Assembly: GCF_000005505.3 (NCBI RefSeq)
Contig: NC_016131.3
Coordinates: 65,806,355-65,870,354 of the forward strand
Origin: Brachypodium distachyon
Taxonomy: Eukaryota > Streptophyta > Magnoliopsida > Poales > Poaceae
Reading direction: 5' to 3'
Length of the DNA: 64,000 bases
Under the pieces are notes generated by a model. The model searched no databases and was not told the DNA's origin. It saw nothing but the letters and a program-made list of their open reading frames with translations. Numbering within the stretch: position 1 is the first letter of the stretch; every line of letters begins with the position of its first letter. This document shows, in pieces, positions 43,512-55,868 of this stretch. The position numbers and the translations under genes were made by a program.

Positions 43512-43531
43512 CCTATTTATTTATTTATGCC
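43512..43531 (-). promoter_or_regulatory. Candidate TATA element for the AHL gene
   Basis: The minus strand reads CATAAATAAATAAATAGG about 145-160 bp upstream of the Met at 43368. Orientation and distance suit a core promoter. Unproven. Confidence 0.4.
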
Positions 43532-44206
43532 GCTTTCTAGAATTCGCTTCGCTACCAGCAGTACCAGCAGTAATTCTCTCCTCTCCGCGAGTAGTCGTAG
43601 TCAGAGTACTCACTTTGCTTGTTCCTATTGCAAAATTTGTACTGCTAGTACGATATCTGGACCGCTCTTTGGCTCCAAAGTCCAAACCGAAGCATATATG
43701 CACGGTACGGCCTGTGCCCAGTGGCGAATTAAGCTGCTACGGCCTACGGGTACTGATGGTACGTTGAACAGGCCAGGCCAGTGCGTGTGACCCCGCATGC
43801 ATGTGTAATACGTTGCGCAGGTGGAGGTGCCTGGAGGGTGGGTGCTCGGGCGGCATGGCCATCTGGTCGTCGTCAGGTGGGCTTTGAAAACATGTCGTGA
43901 GAATAGACGAAACGAAACAGCTGCGCGTCGTGGATACACGGAGGAGTGCCCCGCGCGGCTAAAACACGTGCGCGTTTGGATGCAGACACATGACCCGACG
44001 GACGATTTCCTCTCGTCGGCCCCTGCAAAGTGATCCATGATCGATTACTGCTTTGATTCCGATGTCTACCAAGTTGCACGGCAAGTATGACTATTTTGGT
44101 TAACTGGAGTATGCTTTCTTTCGAAAGCGGGGGCAATTTTTCTCAAATCTATTTAGCCCATCTTCCGTAGGGCTCTCGGATCTGAGAGCAGGAATGAATC
44201 CCTGCT

Positions 44207-44596
44207 AAAAAATATTACATGTATCTAGATATTTTTTAAGAATAGATATATTTTTTTTTTGAGAAAACACGGTACAGACGCAAGCATTCACACACACGCA
44301 CACCCATCCCTATGAGCACCTCCGAGAGACTGAGTCACCGGTCGATCATCTTGAGATTGACGAAGTCACTACATGCGCCTCGTAGTTGACGGGTACGTCA
44401 CTCCCACTGAAAACACAACGCCGGTTAAAGCCTGAAATAAATCCAGGAAATGCGAACACACATGCCAAATCTGGGACTTGAACCTGGGTGGGCTAGTTCC
44501 ACCACAAGGAACCAACTACCTGAGTTAGGCTCAGTTCGTAGATACATCCATTTTTGGTCAAATTTGAAACAAGAATTATGAAACGGAGGGAGTAGC
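44207..44596. mobile_element. Stowaway MITE split by a SINE
   Basis: The left part (ATTACATGTATCTAGATATT...AATAGATATA) and the right part (TAGATACATCCATTTTTGGTCAAATTTG...ACGGAGGGAGTA) join into the same consensus as the copies at 11.3 and 17.6 kb. The outer left terminus is missing or too decayed to see. Confidence 0.8.
44251..44538 (-). mobile_element. tRNA-derived SINE, Au-like, minus orientation
   Basis: Read on the minus strand, the 288-bp element begins with a tRNA-like 5' part having an A-box-like CCTAACTCAGGTAGTTGG and a B box GGTTCAAGTCC. It ends GTGCTCATAGGGATGGGTGT...TTGCGTCTGTACCGTGTT and then a T/A run, as in grass Au-type SINEs. It is flanked by TAGATATA (44243-44250) and TAGATACA (44539-44546), an 8-bp target duplication with one mismatch. 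Confidence 0.8.
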
Positions 44597-44678
44597 CAAA
44601 CTATTACGGGTGCGAGCCAGGTCCCATTTGCAAATTTAGTCAAATACTTTCTTTGTTCCTTTTTTTTGCGGGTGAAAT

Positions 44679-45022
44679 ACTTTCTCTGTTCCTTAATGTC
44701 TGTATATTCGGATTGTACTGAGTCAAACTTTGTCAATTTTCATTGGCTCCGTGGAAAAAAACCAATATATGCAACATCAAACTATTATCATTAATACTAC
44801 TATTAAGCATATTTTATATTGCATTTGTTAAGTATTACTCTTTGAGATCCTAAATTCTCATCATGGTTTTAGTTCCAATTTGAACTAGAACCATGCACAA
44901 CAAGAATTTAGGATAAGAGGGAGCACATATGTTAGTAGTTTTATATGCAAACTTGGTCAAAGGTGGCAAAGTTAGATTTAGGACAACCCAAAATGTACAG
45001 ACATTTAGAAATGGAGGGAGTA
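44679..45022. mobile_element. MITE with a second MITE nested inside
   Basis: The outer ends are ACTTTCTCTGTTCCTTAATG with TCTGTA at the left and TACAGACATTTAGAAATGGAGGGAGTA at the right. Within it, 44836-44924 (TACTCTTTGAGATCCTAAAT ... AATTTAGGATAAGAGGGAGC, centre TTCCAATTTGAA) is a relative of the 17.85-kb element. Confidence 0.65.
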
Positions 45023-45482
45023 ATATCAAGCTTATAATGCACTTCACGTCGCAATTGGTTATTCTATGTCTTCCAAGTGTATGTTATACTTTCATAGAGT
45101 GATCACTTTGGCATATGATTGCACAAGATTTGTTAGGAGACCGCAATTTCGGTCTGTTAGGTGGAATATGCAAATAACAAATCATGGCAATTCACTGGCA
45201 GTATTGCGATTTATATCGTAGTATCATACGATATATGATGATGCTACTTCAGCCAACTTATACAGATTGCACTGGTATCTCTTTTGGGTGGCAACTCGTG
45301 GTATCCAATGTGGTTAGTAGAATTGTTAGTATCATGATACAGAAGCTATATTATGTAATCCTACTTTCGGGACAAAAACCAACCATTGATACATCTGCGA
45401 TAGGAAATCATTGGGCCCATGTTGTTGGTCTGTCCCCCCCCACACACTCTTTTCTCTTTTTTGCTTACGATCCCTAATGCAC

Positions 45483-45543
45483 TGAGACTTGTTGTTTCCG
45501 TTTCAATGAAATGGAAATTGGGTGTCGCCCAATTCAAAAAAAG
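45483..45543 (+). repeat. Possible LINE 3' tail
   Basis: CAATGAAATGGAAATTGGG, then a small stem-loop (TTGGGTGTCGCCCAA), then a run of A. This resembles 3' ends of grass LINEs. No coding part is seen upstream. Confidence 0.35.
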
Positions 45544-47747
45544 AAGATAGAAAATCATATCCCTTCCCCCTAGCTATTAGCCTGCTGCAGCCATTGCAAG
45601 TTTGCAACAAGATGAGAGGCTGGGCAAGTGATGATACGTCATGTTTTGACTGGTTGCACGCCATCACTGATTGGAAGTTCATATGCGCCAAGTGAAACTA
45701 AACTTTATGTAGGATTGTGAGTCAATGTTTATTGTTGCATTCTCTTTTTTTTATCCTTGCCGTTAATTTGTTGCAATCTTGTTCGAGTTGTTAATCATGC
45801 GTACTCTTAATCTTAAATTTTCACCTGGAATGACAACATTGGTATCTACTTATGTCTTAACAATGTGTTATGAAGATACCACCTTCATGAATCATGAGTT
45901 TTTTCCTACATAATTGTGTTGCATAGGGTTTTTATACTACTTATTAATAAAAATAAAAATTCACAATATCGATCGTGATACGGAGTACTATGGTAGATCT
46001 TACGATATATGTTGACAGGAGAAAAAGGTACTTCCTAGTATCCCGATACCCATAACCTTGCTCTATGGAAGACACAATTATAACTTTTCCTTTTTCTAGT
46101 TATATTGCCACGCTGGATTTTGGAATGCAGACATGGGTAAAACATAGTCTAGTTTAAATCAATCGGAGAGGCGCGCGTAATGGTACCAGCACCAGAATAT
46201 TTCGGCGGTCTTACTATATTTAAGTCACCTGATTAGTTAGGGATAAGTCGGATTTAATTAATGCTTTAAGATTCGTAACGAATGCTGAAGAGAGAGGAGT
46301 ATCACTAATCTGACGGTTTCTGATGCGTTGCTGAGATTTAACCATTTTTCGTAAAAGAAGCAGAGTCAATATCGAGACGTCACGTCCGATGGGTGCCGAT
46401 TTCTAAAGGCAGGCAGGAACCGGGAGCATCCGGATCGATGGGATCGGGCGAAGGCGGACGGGAGAGCTTTCATGCAGGGTACCTGGGGGTTGTGTATGTG
46501 CGCGGCGCGGGGGCCATCCGACTGCGCGCGGCCACACACCACCGGTCGCTTTCTTTCGCCGATCGCAACGCTCCAACCATAGAGTTTGCCATGCCATGCC
46601 ATGTACGTGCGACGCCAATTACACGAAAGCTAACCTAGGTCCCAATTATCTTACCAACCCTAGCCGTGTAGCCGGGTAGGTCACAGTGATCCATCGGTAG
46701 CTCTGGCCGGCCGCCTGCAGGCTGCTCGCTGTTGCCCGGCCCAGGGACAATGTTGTACTCGTACATTTGTGGCAAAGAAATTATACTTGGATTTGGATTA
46801 TTTTGGTATGGTTCTATGATGTAGTCGACGTATTTAGAAGGCTGAATACGATTACTTAAACTGATTGGTCCATTTCAATTTTCATTGGATGGCTAAAGTG
46901 GACAGTAGAATGATCGGTCAAAGCGTACTTCTGTAGCTATCGTGGAATTGTGGATACTACTGGTCTTTAATAATGAAGAACAACCGGATCGAACAGGTGT
47001 GACCAGCAAAACCTAATGATTTGAAGGCAAACATGTACCGGCATGGCAGCACCCTGCTGTGCGCATGTGTCCCTAGCACGCAGTCCCTATCTTGTGCATT
47101 ATTTCTGGGCTTATCCTCTTGCAGAAAACGAGCTTTGTGGAACTATTCCTGATAACATGTCTGACCGGAAAATAAACAAGATCTCAAGGTCTTGGCTAAA
47201 ATAACACTGCATATGCACGAGAAATCTACGGTTTTGCTACTCGTAAATTGCAAGAAATTTTGTGGACGAAAAAATATTTTTGTTATGCAAAAGTAATCTT
47301 TTTCATCCCCCACATCAAAATATCCATTTGGTCTCTTATTTTCTTATATTTCGGTCCTCAATTATTAAAACCGGACAATTTGCCTACTCGAAACCTTAAT
47401 AGAACATGCAGTGGGTGGTTTGAGATGAAAGTTTGTGGCGGGAGAAAATAACCTTGTATCTTGACATTTTAGGATTTAGAAGTAAGCCTTCAATACTGAA
47501 ACAGAGATGGCAGTAGTCGTTACTTCAAGAGGCAATTGGTGGCAGCGCGTGGTCGGTCACCTCTTTGCCTCATCTATTGTAAAAAAAGTGCTTACCACCT
47601 CCTGACACAACAACTAAATCCGTAAAATAATTAAGATACCCCTACAATGTTTTCCATTAAAGATAAGATAAAATTATTTAACATAAAAGTTTTAATTTCA
47701 TGAGCAGTTTAATATACATTTATCCGTAGCAACACACATTTACCTGA

Positions 47748-47862
47748 TCAGTATTTCTTTTGTTTCATAATTCTTGTCAAATATAACATGCACCTAGATT
47801 TTTTTTATGAATAGATACATTCATTTTAGGACGAATTAGAGACAAGAATTAATTAACCTACA
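47748..47862. mobile_element. Degenerate Stowaway MITE
   Basis: TTTCATAATTCTTGTCAAAT at the left and GAGACAAGAATTAATTAACC at the right flank the decayed family core (ATAACATGCACCTAGATTTT, AATAGATACATTCATTTTAGG). Termini are eroded. Confidence 0.6.
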
Positions 47863-48654
47863 TTGTGGAGTTTAGCCGATATATGACGAGCAAGAAGAAA
47901 TCGATACGTACGCAGGGCGTTTGATTAGAGACCATAGAATCAGGTTCTTGATTGGGTAGGTCATATCATGTGTCGTCTTCTACGAGTACTATCCACGTCG
48001 TCCGTCACTCTGTCGCCAGATTTTTCAAACCCCGAAATTGCTGTCTTTTCGCAATTATGCCGAAAGAGTGTGCATGCATGGCTTGTTGCTTCCCTTGCAA
48101 ATGAAGTAAACTTTTTCGGCCCGACACGGGGTTCGACGAACACGTGGCCGACGCTGTCACGCAGGCGGCCACGATGCAGTAGAACATGCATACGCGTTGC
48201 CCGCAGGTGGCCCGCCCGCCGCAAAGCACAGAGCTTCGAGGTGCCTTGCTTTAATTTGTCTTCTGCCGACTGATTTCAACCTATACTCGCAAACAAAACA
48301 AAACAAAACGGTTCCTTAATCTTTATGCGGGGCAAGATGTATATGAGACAATGTCAGTACCGCAACGTGAATGCGACCATTTCAGCCGGCGGATATATTT
48401 CCACCTATCAACTAGCTCAAGGAACTCAAGTCGGGTCATCCAACCGAGCGTACGTAAATGTCGTACTATCCATCCAACAGGCATGCATCCCTGTCGATCC
48501 ACAAGTTGACATGCATTCGAAGCGGCGCTGCATGCACGGACCATTTCTTTACTACCAGATTTTTTTTAGGCAATCAACGGCCGAAGATTCCCCACCTAAA
48601 TATATTACTTCAAGAGAGTAGAAATTACAGCAGGAATGAGAAATAGTCACGTCA

Positions 48655-49665
48655 CAGACGGGCAGCTATTTTCTTTTCATGGCATCTTAGCCTAAAGGAC
48701 CACAAAGTGATGTCCTGGATTAGTGAACCAATAGCAATGGGAGGAGGGAGATCTTCATTAGAGAAAACCTTTGCATTTTTTGATTTCCAAATGCGCCAAA
48801 GTATTGCTAGTAGCATGGAAGGCCACATTTCCTTCGGCAGATCAGCAGGAGGGTGGAGGAACCAAAGATCTTCAAAGTCCAGGTTCACTGGGTTCATGTG
48901 GAGTGCATCCCAAAATTGCATCGCCATTGGGCAACAGAAGAAGAGGTGCAGCCGGTCCTCACGGCGCTTGGCAGCGGGCACAGGAGGCAAACGGAAGGAG
49001 GGTTTTGTGTAGTAGATTAGCCCTTGTGTTTAGCCTGTCCCGGAAGAGCAGCCAAGCGAAGATCTTCACCTTGTTGGGCACATGTGAATCCCAAATCCAC
49101 TTAGCGTTCTCGTCTTCAGGAGCCGCGGTGATCGCCAGGTAGGCTCCCCGTGTGAACAGTGGAGATCCATCATTGAGCAGCCGAATGTCCGAGGCTTCAA
49201 AGAGAACCACGACCTGCAAAACATTTCGCAAAAGAGCAAGCTCCGCCAGGGCAGCCAAGGTTAGTCTGTTCCGCAAGCCAGCATCAAGCCCCTCATCCAA
49301 AATGTGCCTAACAAAAGCATTTGGCTTATGGTGGTGTGAGAAAATGGCAGGAAAAATCTGAGCAAGTGGTTGAGGTAGGATCCAAGAATCTAACCAAAAA
49401 AAAGTAGACAAGCCTGATCTAACCTTGCAAGAAGTAAGTGACCTCAGGAGGTCAATATGTTGCATAATAATTTTTGCAAGGTGCGAGGTGGGAGGATTTT
49501 GTGAAAAAGTATTTGACCAACAATTGAAGAGCCATTGCTTCCATGGCAGGTGCTCTGAGTGTAGGAAACGGAAGGCAAATTTCTAAAATAAACTCGCATT
49601 CTGCCCCGACAGGTTTTTAATTCCCAAACCACCCGCTACTTTATGTATCATACGAAGCGTGGAGT
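48655..49665 (-). mobile_element. LINE remnant, RT C-terminal part and zf-RVT
   Basis: On the minus strand a decayed 'GGLGIKNLSGQNASLF' (near 49600) leads into the 168-aa frame 49465-48959 with 'WIWDSHVPNKVKIFAWLLFRDRLNTRANL' split motifs of zf-RVT. After a frame change follow 'HLFFCCPMAMQFWDAL' and 'LLAILWRIWKSKNAKVF'. Stops and at least one frameshift show it is inactive. It belongs to the same broad class as the 19.5-kb remnant but is not a close copy. Confidence 0.85.
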
Positions 49666-49669
49666 CTGA

Positions 49670-51386
49670 CTTCGCCTAGCCACCATTTATGCAGCGCGGT
49701 GCTGAGTCTGACTTCGCCCGATAAATGACAATCAACCGTAGAAACTAACTAGCACTCAAGTACTCAACTTGCAATCCTGGTTTCAGAGAGTTTGATATCT
49801 GCAGGCGGTTCTTGCAAAATATCTGAAGAAACAAAGAGCAGCGCACAATCTGGTCACGTCTCGGTATGTAAGAAAGCGTTGAATTTGGAGCGTGTACCGC
49901 AGTCGTAGACAATTGCGTACGCCTGGATATATAGATCAATTGGCCGTGCGGCGGAGCTTGTGGCTAGGATTGGTTGTGCCCTAGTTGACATGATTTAAAT
50001 AGATAAGAGGCAAAGGCCAAGTTAGCCATGTCAGCATTGCCCACGACAAGGAACTCGTGGGATAATTCCATGAGCAATGTGAGCCACATAATGGATCGAC
50101 GGATGTTGTGTTTGACCTTCTTCTCCGCTGCGCCCCACTTTGCGCTTGGATGGCTCTATGATATGAAAGGGATTGAGATTTGAAAGGTGTTGTTCATCCT
50201 GTACATGTACGTCAATGATCTAGGTGTTTTCAGCGCTTTCGGGGACAAAGGGGAGTGGCTACTGGCTATGATTTGTAGCTCCTGCCTGTAAATATGATCC
50301 AAAGCTGGGACGTACTACGTACGGTTCTCCAATCTCCCGAGTAGAAATGGGAGTACGCATGCGGGCTGTACTGTCAAGAAAAGTTTGAAGTACGGACGCC
50401 TGTTAAGTGCTAACTGCATAACAACGAAAACCTTTCCTTCATTAGCGCTATACGATGTCTCTTCCTTCAAAAATTTTACACGATTTTCCACCTACTCTCT
50501 TTTTCAGGGAATCACCTTTTTTTTAGAATCTTTTAGCGAATCTAGTGATGGAAGGCGGGTGACCCAACCCTTAGTTCCGGGCCTCCGGCCTTTCGGACGC
50601 ATGCATATTGACCCAACATGTCACGACATCTGTGTGCGCATGCATCTTGGCCCAATAGGCCAACTCCGAACGGTCCTTGGCATTCCTCGCCAATTATTCA
50701 TTTGTTGCAACTATTCCATCCGTCAAGCTACAGAAGAAACTCCCGCATTCAGGAGCAGGAGCAGAAAATTATACGTCCTCCGTTCATCTCCCTTCCAACC
50801 CATATTCCAATCCTTTTCCAAATCACCAATCTTCCGATGGTAGAATCAGAGCACTACCAGGAAAGAGGTAAAACCTGAAAAGAGCAGGATCCTGCTCACT
50901 GCTACTCCCCTTAATTTACAATCCTTTTCCAAATCACCCATCTTCCGATGGTAGAATCAGAGCACTACAAGGAAAGAGGTAAAACCTGAAAACAGCAGGA
51001 TCCTGCTCACTGCTACTCCCCTTAATTTACATGTGAAAATGGACCACCCATCTCCTGTAACCAGAACAACCGCCTCTGTGCAGAAACAGTACACGATCCC
51101 ATATGGCAGTAACGGAAAATTTTGCACCTCTTGTTTGTATATGTATGTATGCGTTTGCCAGTTTGCCCCATAAGTTATATAGTTAGCCATCTGGACACAC
51201 TGACTGAAGTCCATCTGTCGCGCGCCAGCAGGAAAGTACGGTCCAAAGAGAAGCTATTTTCTGTGTCCCTGCGAGCACGGAGAGGATTATTCACCTTTGC
51301 CATCCCATTATTATCGCACTGCCACAATGGCACTCTACCCTCCGTCCTGTGGAGAACTGGCAACCTTGCGGCAAAAGACGATGGAG
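49670..51386. other. Intergenic region downstream of the glycosyltransferase
   Basis: No gene seen. Contains the 111-bp tandem duplication at 50809-51030. The frame at 50385-50843 has no recognisable domain. Confidence 0.45.
50809..51030. repeat. 111-bp tandem duplication
   Basis: Copies at 50809-50919 and 50920-51030 differ at only a few positions (for example CACCAATC/CACCCATC and ACTACCAGG/ACTACAAGG). Each holds the 14-bp palindrome AGCAGGATCCTGCT. Confidence 0.95.
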
Positions 51387-54300
51387 CTACGGGGTGGTGA
51401 GCTCTCCTCGGCCGCAGTATCGTATCCGCACCTCTAGCACCGTGCCCCACCTCGTCCTCTTTGTTTTGCAGCAATGCCGTCGTGGTGCCTGAAACATGTG
51501 TACCAATACGGATCGAGTAAATCAACGTAGAAGGCATAAAGATTTTTGAGATGCAGGTCGTGTCCTTGGTGCTTACCCGTTTCCACTCATTTTGGCTCAT
51601 CTTGGGAGCGAACACCTTGACCGTATGGACCGTGGATGCAGCACGGAAGCTGGCCTTGTCGCACTCCTTCTCCGACTTGGGATGGTGCCTCGAGTACTCG
51701 CTGACGGTGGCTCGGCCGGTCTCGTTCCGGACACGGCTAAGGAAGAAGATGGCAGGCCGGTAGCACGGGTTGTCCGGGCCAAACAAGGGCCGGGTGTTGA
51801 AGACGAAAGGCCCGTTGGCCCAGGTCCGCCAGGTCTTGAACGTCTGCAGCGGCACCTCCAGCTCGTGCGGGGCTACAGCCCACGGGTATACCTGGACCGT
51901 GTAGCCCCACGCGATGGACACGGACCAGGTGTAGTCCACCCCGTGCTGGTAGCAGAAGGCCTGCTGCAGCAGCCGGGCCGAGTCGAACCGCGACGCGTCC
52001 ATCAGCGGCCGGACCGCGCTCAACGCAGTGTGCCCGACTGGGCTGATGGGCTCGATGTGGTCGAGGTGGTGGAGCGAAACCAGCGGCGCCTGCGGATGGG
52101 CCGCGAGCATCCCGTACGCGTCACCGCGGATATCCACCTGCGTCCATTACAAAATTGTAAGATAACATGCATTTTCTAAAAGGCATTGAAACGGGCGGCG
52201 ATCGATTCCCCGTGGCCAGGTCGCGAGAAAGGCACAGGACAAAAGGGAAACCAGACTGGGACACGCCAAAAAAGCAGGATTAAACTTAGAATCGGGGGTA
52301 GTGCACGTGTCAGAGACGGCACAGGGCTCAGAAAGGTGAAACGGAAAGTGCTCTCCGCCGCGCGCGGAAAAAGTTATTAACTCTTCTGTTTAACTTTTGT
52401 TCTCCGTTTGCTCATGAGCGGATTGCGGCCGTTGCCATCAAACGTTAACTTCGGCTGGTTTGTCAGTGTCAGTGGGAAACAAAAACAACACTGAGACCCC
52501 TGGCGCCGCAGGGTCGTATAGCACCACACAACCATGGCGTTGGCGGTGCGCTCCGGAAAGCGACAGCCTCGGACCAGGACCACCACCCCTCTGTGCGCGA
52601 GGCTCGGTGGCCTTTCACATCTTGGACTAAACTGTGGCCTTTGGGCTGGTCAGGAAGGTGGTGCGATGAGCTTTGGCTCGCCGCCGGTAATCGTGCGCAC
52701 GCCACCACCGCTGTGGCCTACGCCAAAGAAAACCATCACGATAGCTTTGCCTAGAATGCAGTAGATCCTCTCCGGCCAGCGAGACTTTAGGCGACCTAAC
52801 TGAAGAAATCCATATCTTCTGCACGGCACAGGTAGCCAACACAATGCCAGCAACAGCAACACACATGCAACAGGGAGTCCCGGCGTCGTTTGCTTCGGCT
52901 TCATCTTTTCTACGGCGGCAGCGACATGTGGAACGTGGCAGAGGCAAAGGAAAGACGAAAAGGTGGTGGTGTGTGGTGCCCGGCAGAGGAAAAGGCAATG
53001 GGGGCTGTCGTTTTTGGTTGAGGTGGTGGTTAGCTAGGTCAAGTCGTCCTGTAGGCTGTGGACACTTGGCCTGGTAGACACCCGGGTCACATGGGTTCGA
53101 CAGAGAGGTGTCGCTGCAAGGACCGGCCGGGCCTGCCTCTGCGCTTCCGGGCTGTCCTGTACCTTCGAATTGTCCGTGCCTCCGCGACTACCCATACACT
53201 TTCAGTCGGGTTCTATCCAGTGATTTCTAGAAAAAGGTTGCTCGGGCAACTATTCGTCTTTGCGGCAACTGATAGAAGGTTTTGTGTTCTCCTCTCGATA
53301 GACGGAAAGATTCTATCATCCTCTTGATAAAGGAAAGATTCTGAAGGATAGAAAGATCACTTCTGTTGCCTAGCCCAGTAATGTTTTGGCCCTCTCTCTC
53401 TCTCTCAAAAAAGTAATGTTTTGGCAGCACAATCCTGAGTCCTACACTAGTACTACACTACCTAGGAGTATAAACGGTGAAAAGTTGGTCAAAAAGTATT
53501 TTGATTCAGGCTTAAATGCAGAGACGCCTACTGGAAAAAACCGTAAGCTGCTCCCTACGAGTACGACTAGGCGAGCTAAATTCTGCATGGGCATCAGAAG
53601 TTACAGAACTAGAGTTTTTTGTACCGACGCTGTTTTAAGGAACATTCGTGGATCAATTGCTCAGACACGATTAAATTCGGGTTTGGGAGACGTTTCCCCA
53701 AATATAAAATGAAGGGTTTGAACTTTTGATTGAACAAATCATCATCTACTCCGTAACAATCTAACATGACGAGTTTTGTCAGTAAGAAAGTAAGTAAATT
53801 AAGCTGCGGCGAAATGACACTGACCTGATGGAATCCTGGCTCGCGGGTGAGCGGGATGCCGAGCTCGCTGAGGCAAGCCTGCACGCGCTGATCGCTGCCG
53901 TAGAACTGCGAGTAGCGGTCGAGGCAGCCGTCGATGGCCTTGGCGAGCTCCGCGGCGGCCGGGTAGCTAACGGCGAAGCCGCCGCCGCCGAAGGCCATGC
54001 CGTACGAGTGCATCACGTTCTGCTCCACGCTCTCCGACGGCGCCCCGACGTAGTACATCTGCTCGTGGTCGTACTTGCGCAGCACTGCCACCAGGTTGTC
54101 CGGGAAGAACACCGTGTCGTCGTCGCCCATCACGAACCACCTCGCCTCGTTCTCCTGGACGGCGCCCGTGGCTGTGTCGTTCGCGATTGCCAGGAACGAG
54201 TCCGCCACGATCCTCGCCATCCGCGAAGCCGACGCCCGGTTCCCGAACCGGGACGCGTCCCCCGAGATGCGGTACGGCGGGCACGTCGCCGCAGGCCATG

Positions 54301-54748
54301 GGCCGACGGGCTGCTCGTCCAGCCAGACGTGGCCGCGCATCGCCTCGGGCCGCCACCAGAGCTCCGCGTACCCTCGCCGCTGGTCCCACGTCTGCGCCGA
54401 GGCGCCGATGCCGAACACGATGTGCGACAGCGTCGTGGGCGCACGGCTGCCGATGGCGGCGGCGGTAGGCCCATCGGCCCCCGCGGCCTCATCGACAGGG
54501 AACTCGCCCAGAGCGCCGCCGGGGCAATCCTGGCAACGGCTCCACCACCGGTAGACCCCGCCGGCGCCGTCGTCGGGGAAGAAGGCGACGTAGGCCAGAA
54601 ACGCCAGGGTGGCCGCGATCAGCATGGACAGCGACGCCGCCACGCAACGCCGCCGCTGGTCGCCGACGACAACGCCGGCGGCCTCCACGGCCTTCCATTT
54701 GGGCTGCATCGATCGACCACACGTCCTCGCCGAGATCGAATTCACCAC
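51387..54748 (-). CDS. DUF604 fringe-like glycosyltransferase (3 exons)
   Basis: Exons in transcript order: 54748-53825, 52137-51577 and 51488-51387. Splices are GT/AG and phase 0, and the total of 1587 nt gives 528 aa. A Met at 54709 (MQPKWK) is an alternative start. Residues about 35-56 form one hydrophobic segment, as in type II Golgi membrane proteins. 'LSHIVFGIGASAQTW' and 'RGYAELWWRP' open the catalytic region. 'FVMGDDDTVFFPDNL' supplies the DxD metal and nucleotide-sugar site, and 'YYVGAPSESVEQN' and 'AFGGGGFAVSYP' follow as in fringe/beta-1,3-galactosyltransferase relatives (GT31-like, DUF604). Exon 2 holds 'HPQAPLVSLHHLDHIEPI' and exon 3 ends 'RIRYCGRGELTTP', the usual DUF604 tail. 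Donor sugar and acceptor are unknown for this plant family. The first intron is 1.7 kb and contains no visible gene. Confidence 0.93.
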
Positions 54749-55780
54749 CTTTTCTCCCTAGGACGGACGGGGGCGCGGTTTCACGCGCCGGGATCTCGCG
54801 CGGCGCGGGGCTGCTAAAATAAAATCACCCCCTGCCTTTCCTTTCCCCTAGGACGGTTTCACGGGGATCTGGCGCGGCGGGGGGGCGGGCACAACGGCGA
54901 GGCTCGAGGCCGTATTCTCAAATCCAGCGAAAAGGGGATTATGAGAGAGATGGCGCGTGGTGGGGTGAGCCAGGGGAGGCTGGCTCGCCTTTCTCGGATG
55001 CGGCGGAGGAGGAATTTCCGAATTTGTGCGCGCGTGGTGTACGCTATCCTGGTACGTGTTGCTAGCTCCCTGTCATGTGGCCCGTATTTGTTGTATTCCG
55101 ACGACGTACAGGTACAGGCACAGAGGGGTGGTGGGGCGATTCCGACGCCTCCTTTTCGTCCTTCGTAGATGGCAAGTTTCGCAAGGACCCAGGACGCAGC
55201 CCGCGCGCTCGCGTGTCCGTATTAGCCTTAGCCTGGACCGCCAGGGACGTGGCATGTGAATGTTTTTGTTTTTTTCTTCCCTTTACCAAATTATTATGCG
55301 ATAAAAACCAGTCGACGGACAGTAACGTCCGCCCAACGAGCCACGCGCACACTATGGGCGAGTCGTGCGAGCTACGGCTTGGGAGGATCAGTTTGTTCTC
55401 GGCAGCATCGGAGTCGGCCGGTGTGACTCGTGAAGTTTGCGCCGGATGCGGCTTTCTTTGCTTCGGTGTCCGGCAATAATGGCCGGGACGCGTGGAGCCA
55501 TCAGAAATTTTGCCGTCCGTTTCGGGGTCCTGCCTACACGAGGAGTGACATCACAACAAGGAGTCAAGGATGACTTGACCGCTAAGCCTAGAAGCGCAGA
55601 AGGGATTTGATGTCTCCAAAAATGCGCCGACCGGTTTTAAAAATAAAATGGAAAGAACAATATTGTTTTGCTGAATTGCATTAAAACGGAGATGAGAATT
55701 TAGGATAGGAGCTTGCGCTTGCTTCAGCATATTGGTTGTACTGAGCTAAATAGCTAATCAAACAATTCGCAGGTAATTGA

Positions 55781-55868
55781 TACTCCCTCCGTTTCTAAAT
55801 ACTTGTCGCTGTTTTAGTGCAAGTTTCTACTAAAACAGCGACAAGTATTTTGAAACGGAAGGAGTATC
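55781..55868. mobile_element. Short Stowaway MITE, near-perfect hairpin
   Basis: TACTCCCTCCGTTTCTAAAT at the left and ATTTTGAAACGGAAGGAGTA at the right, with pairing arms ACTTGTCGCTGTTTTAGT and ACTAAAACAGCGACAAGT. Almost the whole 87 bp folds on itself. Confidence 0.93.

Larger units (their letters stand above)
43532..48650. other. Repeat-rich intergenic region
   Basis: Holds nested MITEs and a SINE (44.2-45.0 kb), a possible LINE 3' end near 45.5 kb and a degenerate MITE near 47.8 kb. Short GC-rich frames at 46.4-46.6 and 48.0-48.3 kb have no domain. No gene is supported. Confidence 0.45.

Noticed and set aside
44460..44540. tRNA-like A and B boxes suggesting a tRNA gene
   Set aside because: They belong to the SINE: no cloverleaf arms or acceptor stem pair, and the element has a SINE 3' body, T/A tail and target duplication.
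53828..54817. 329-aa plus-strand frame opposite glycosyltransferase exon 1
   Set aside because: Antisense shadow of GC-rich coding sequence with the DxD motif on the other strand.
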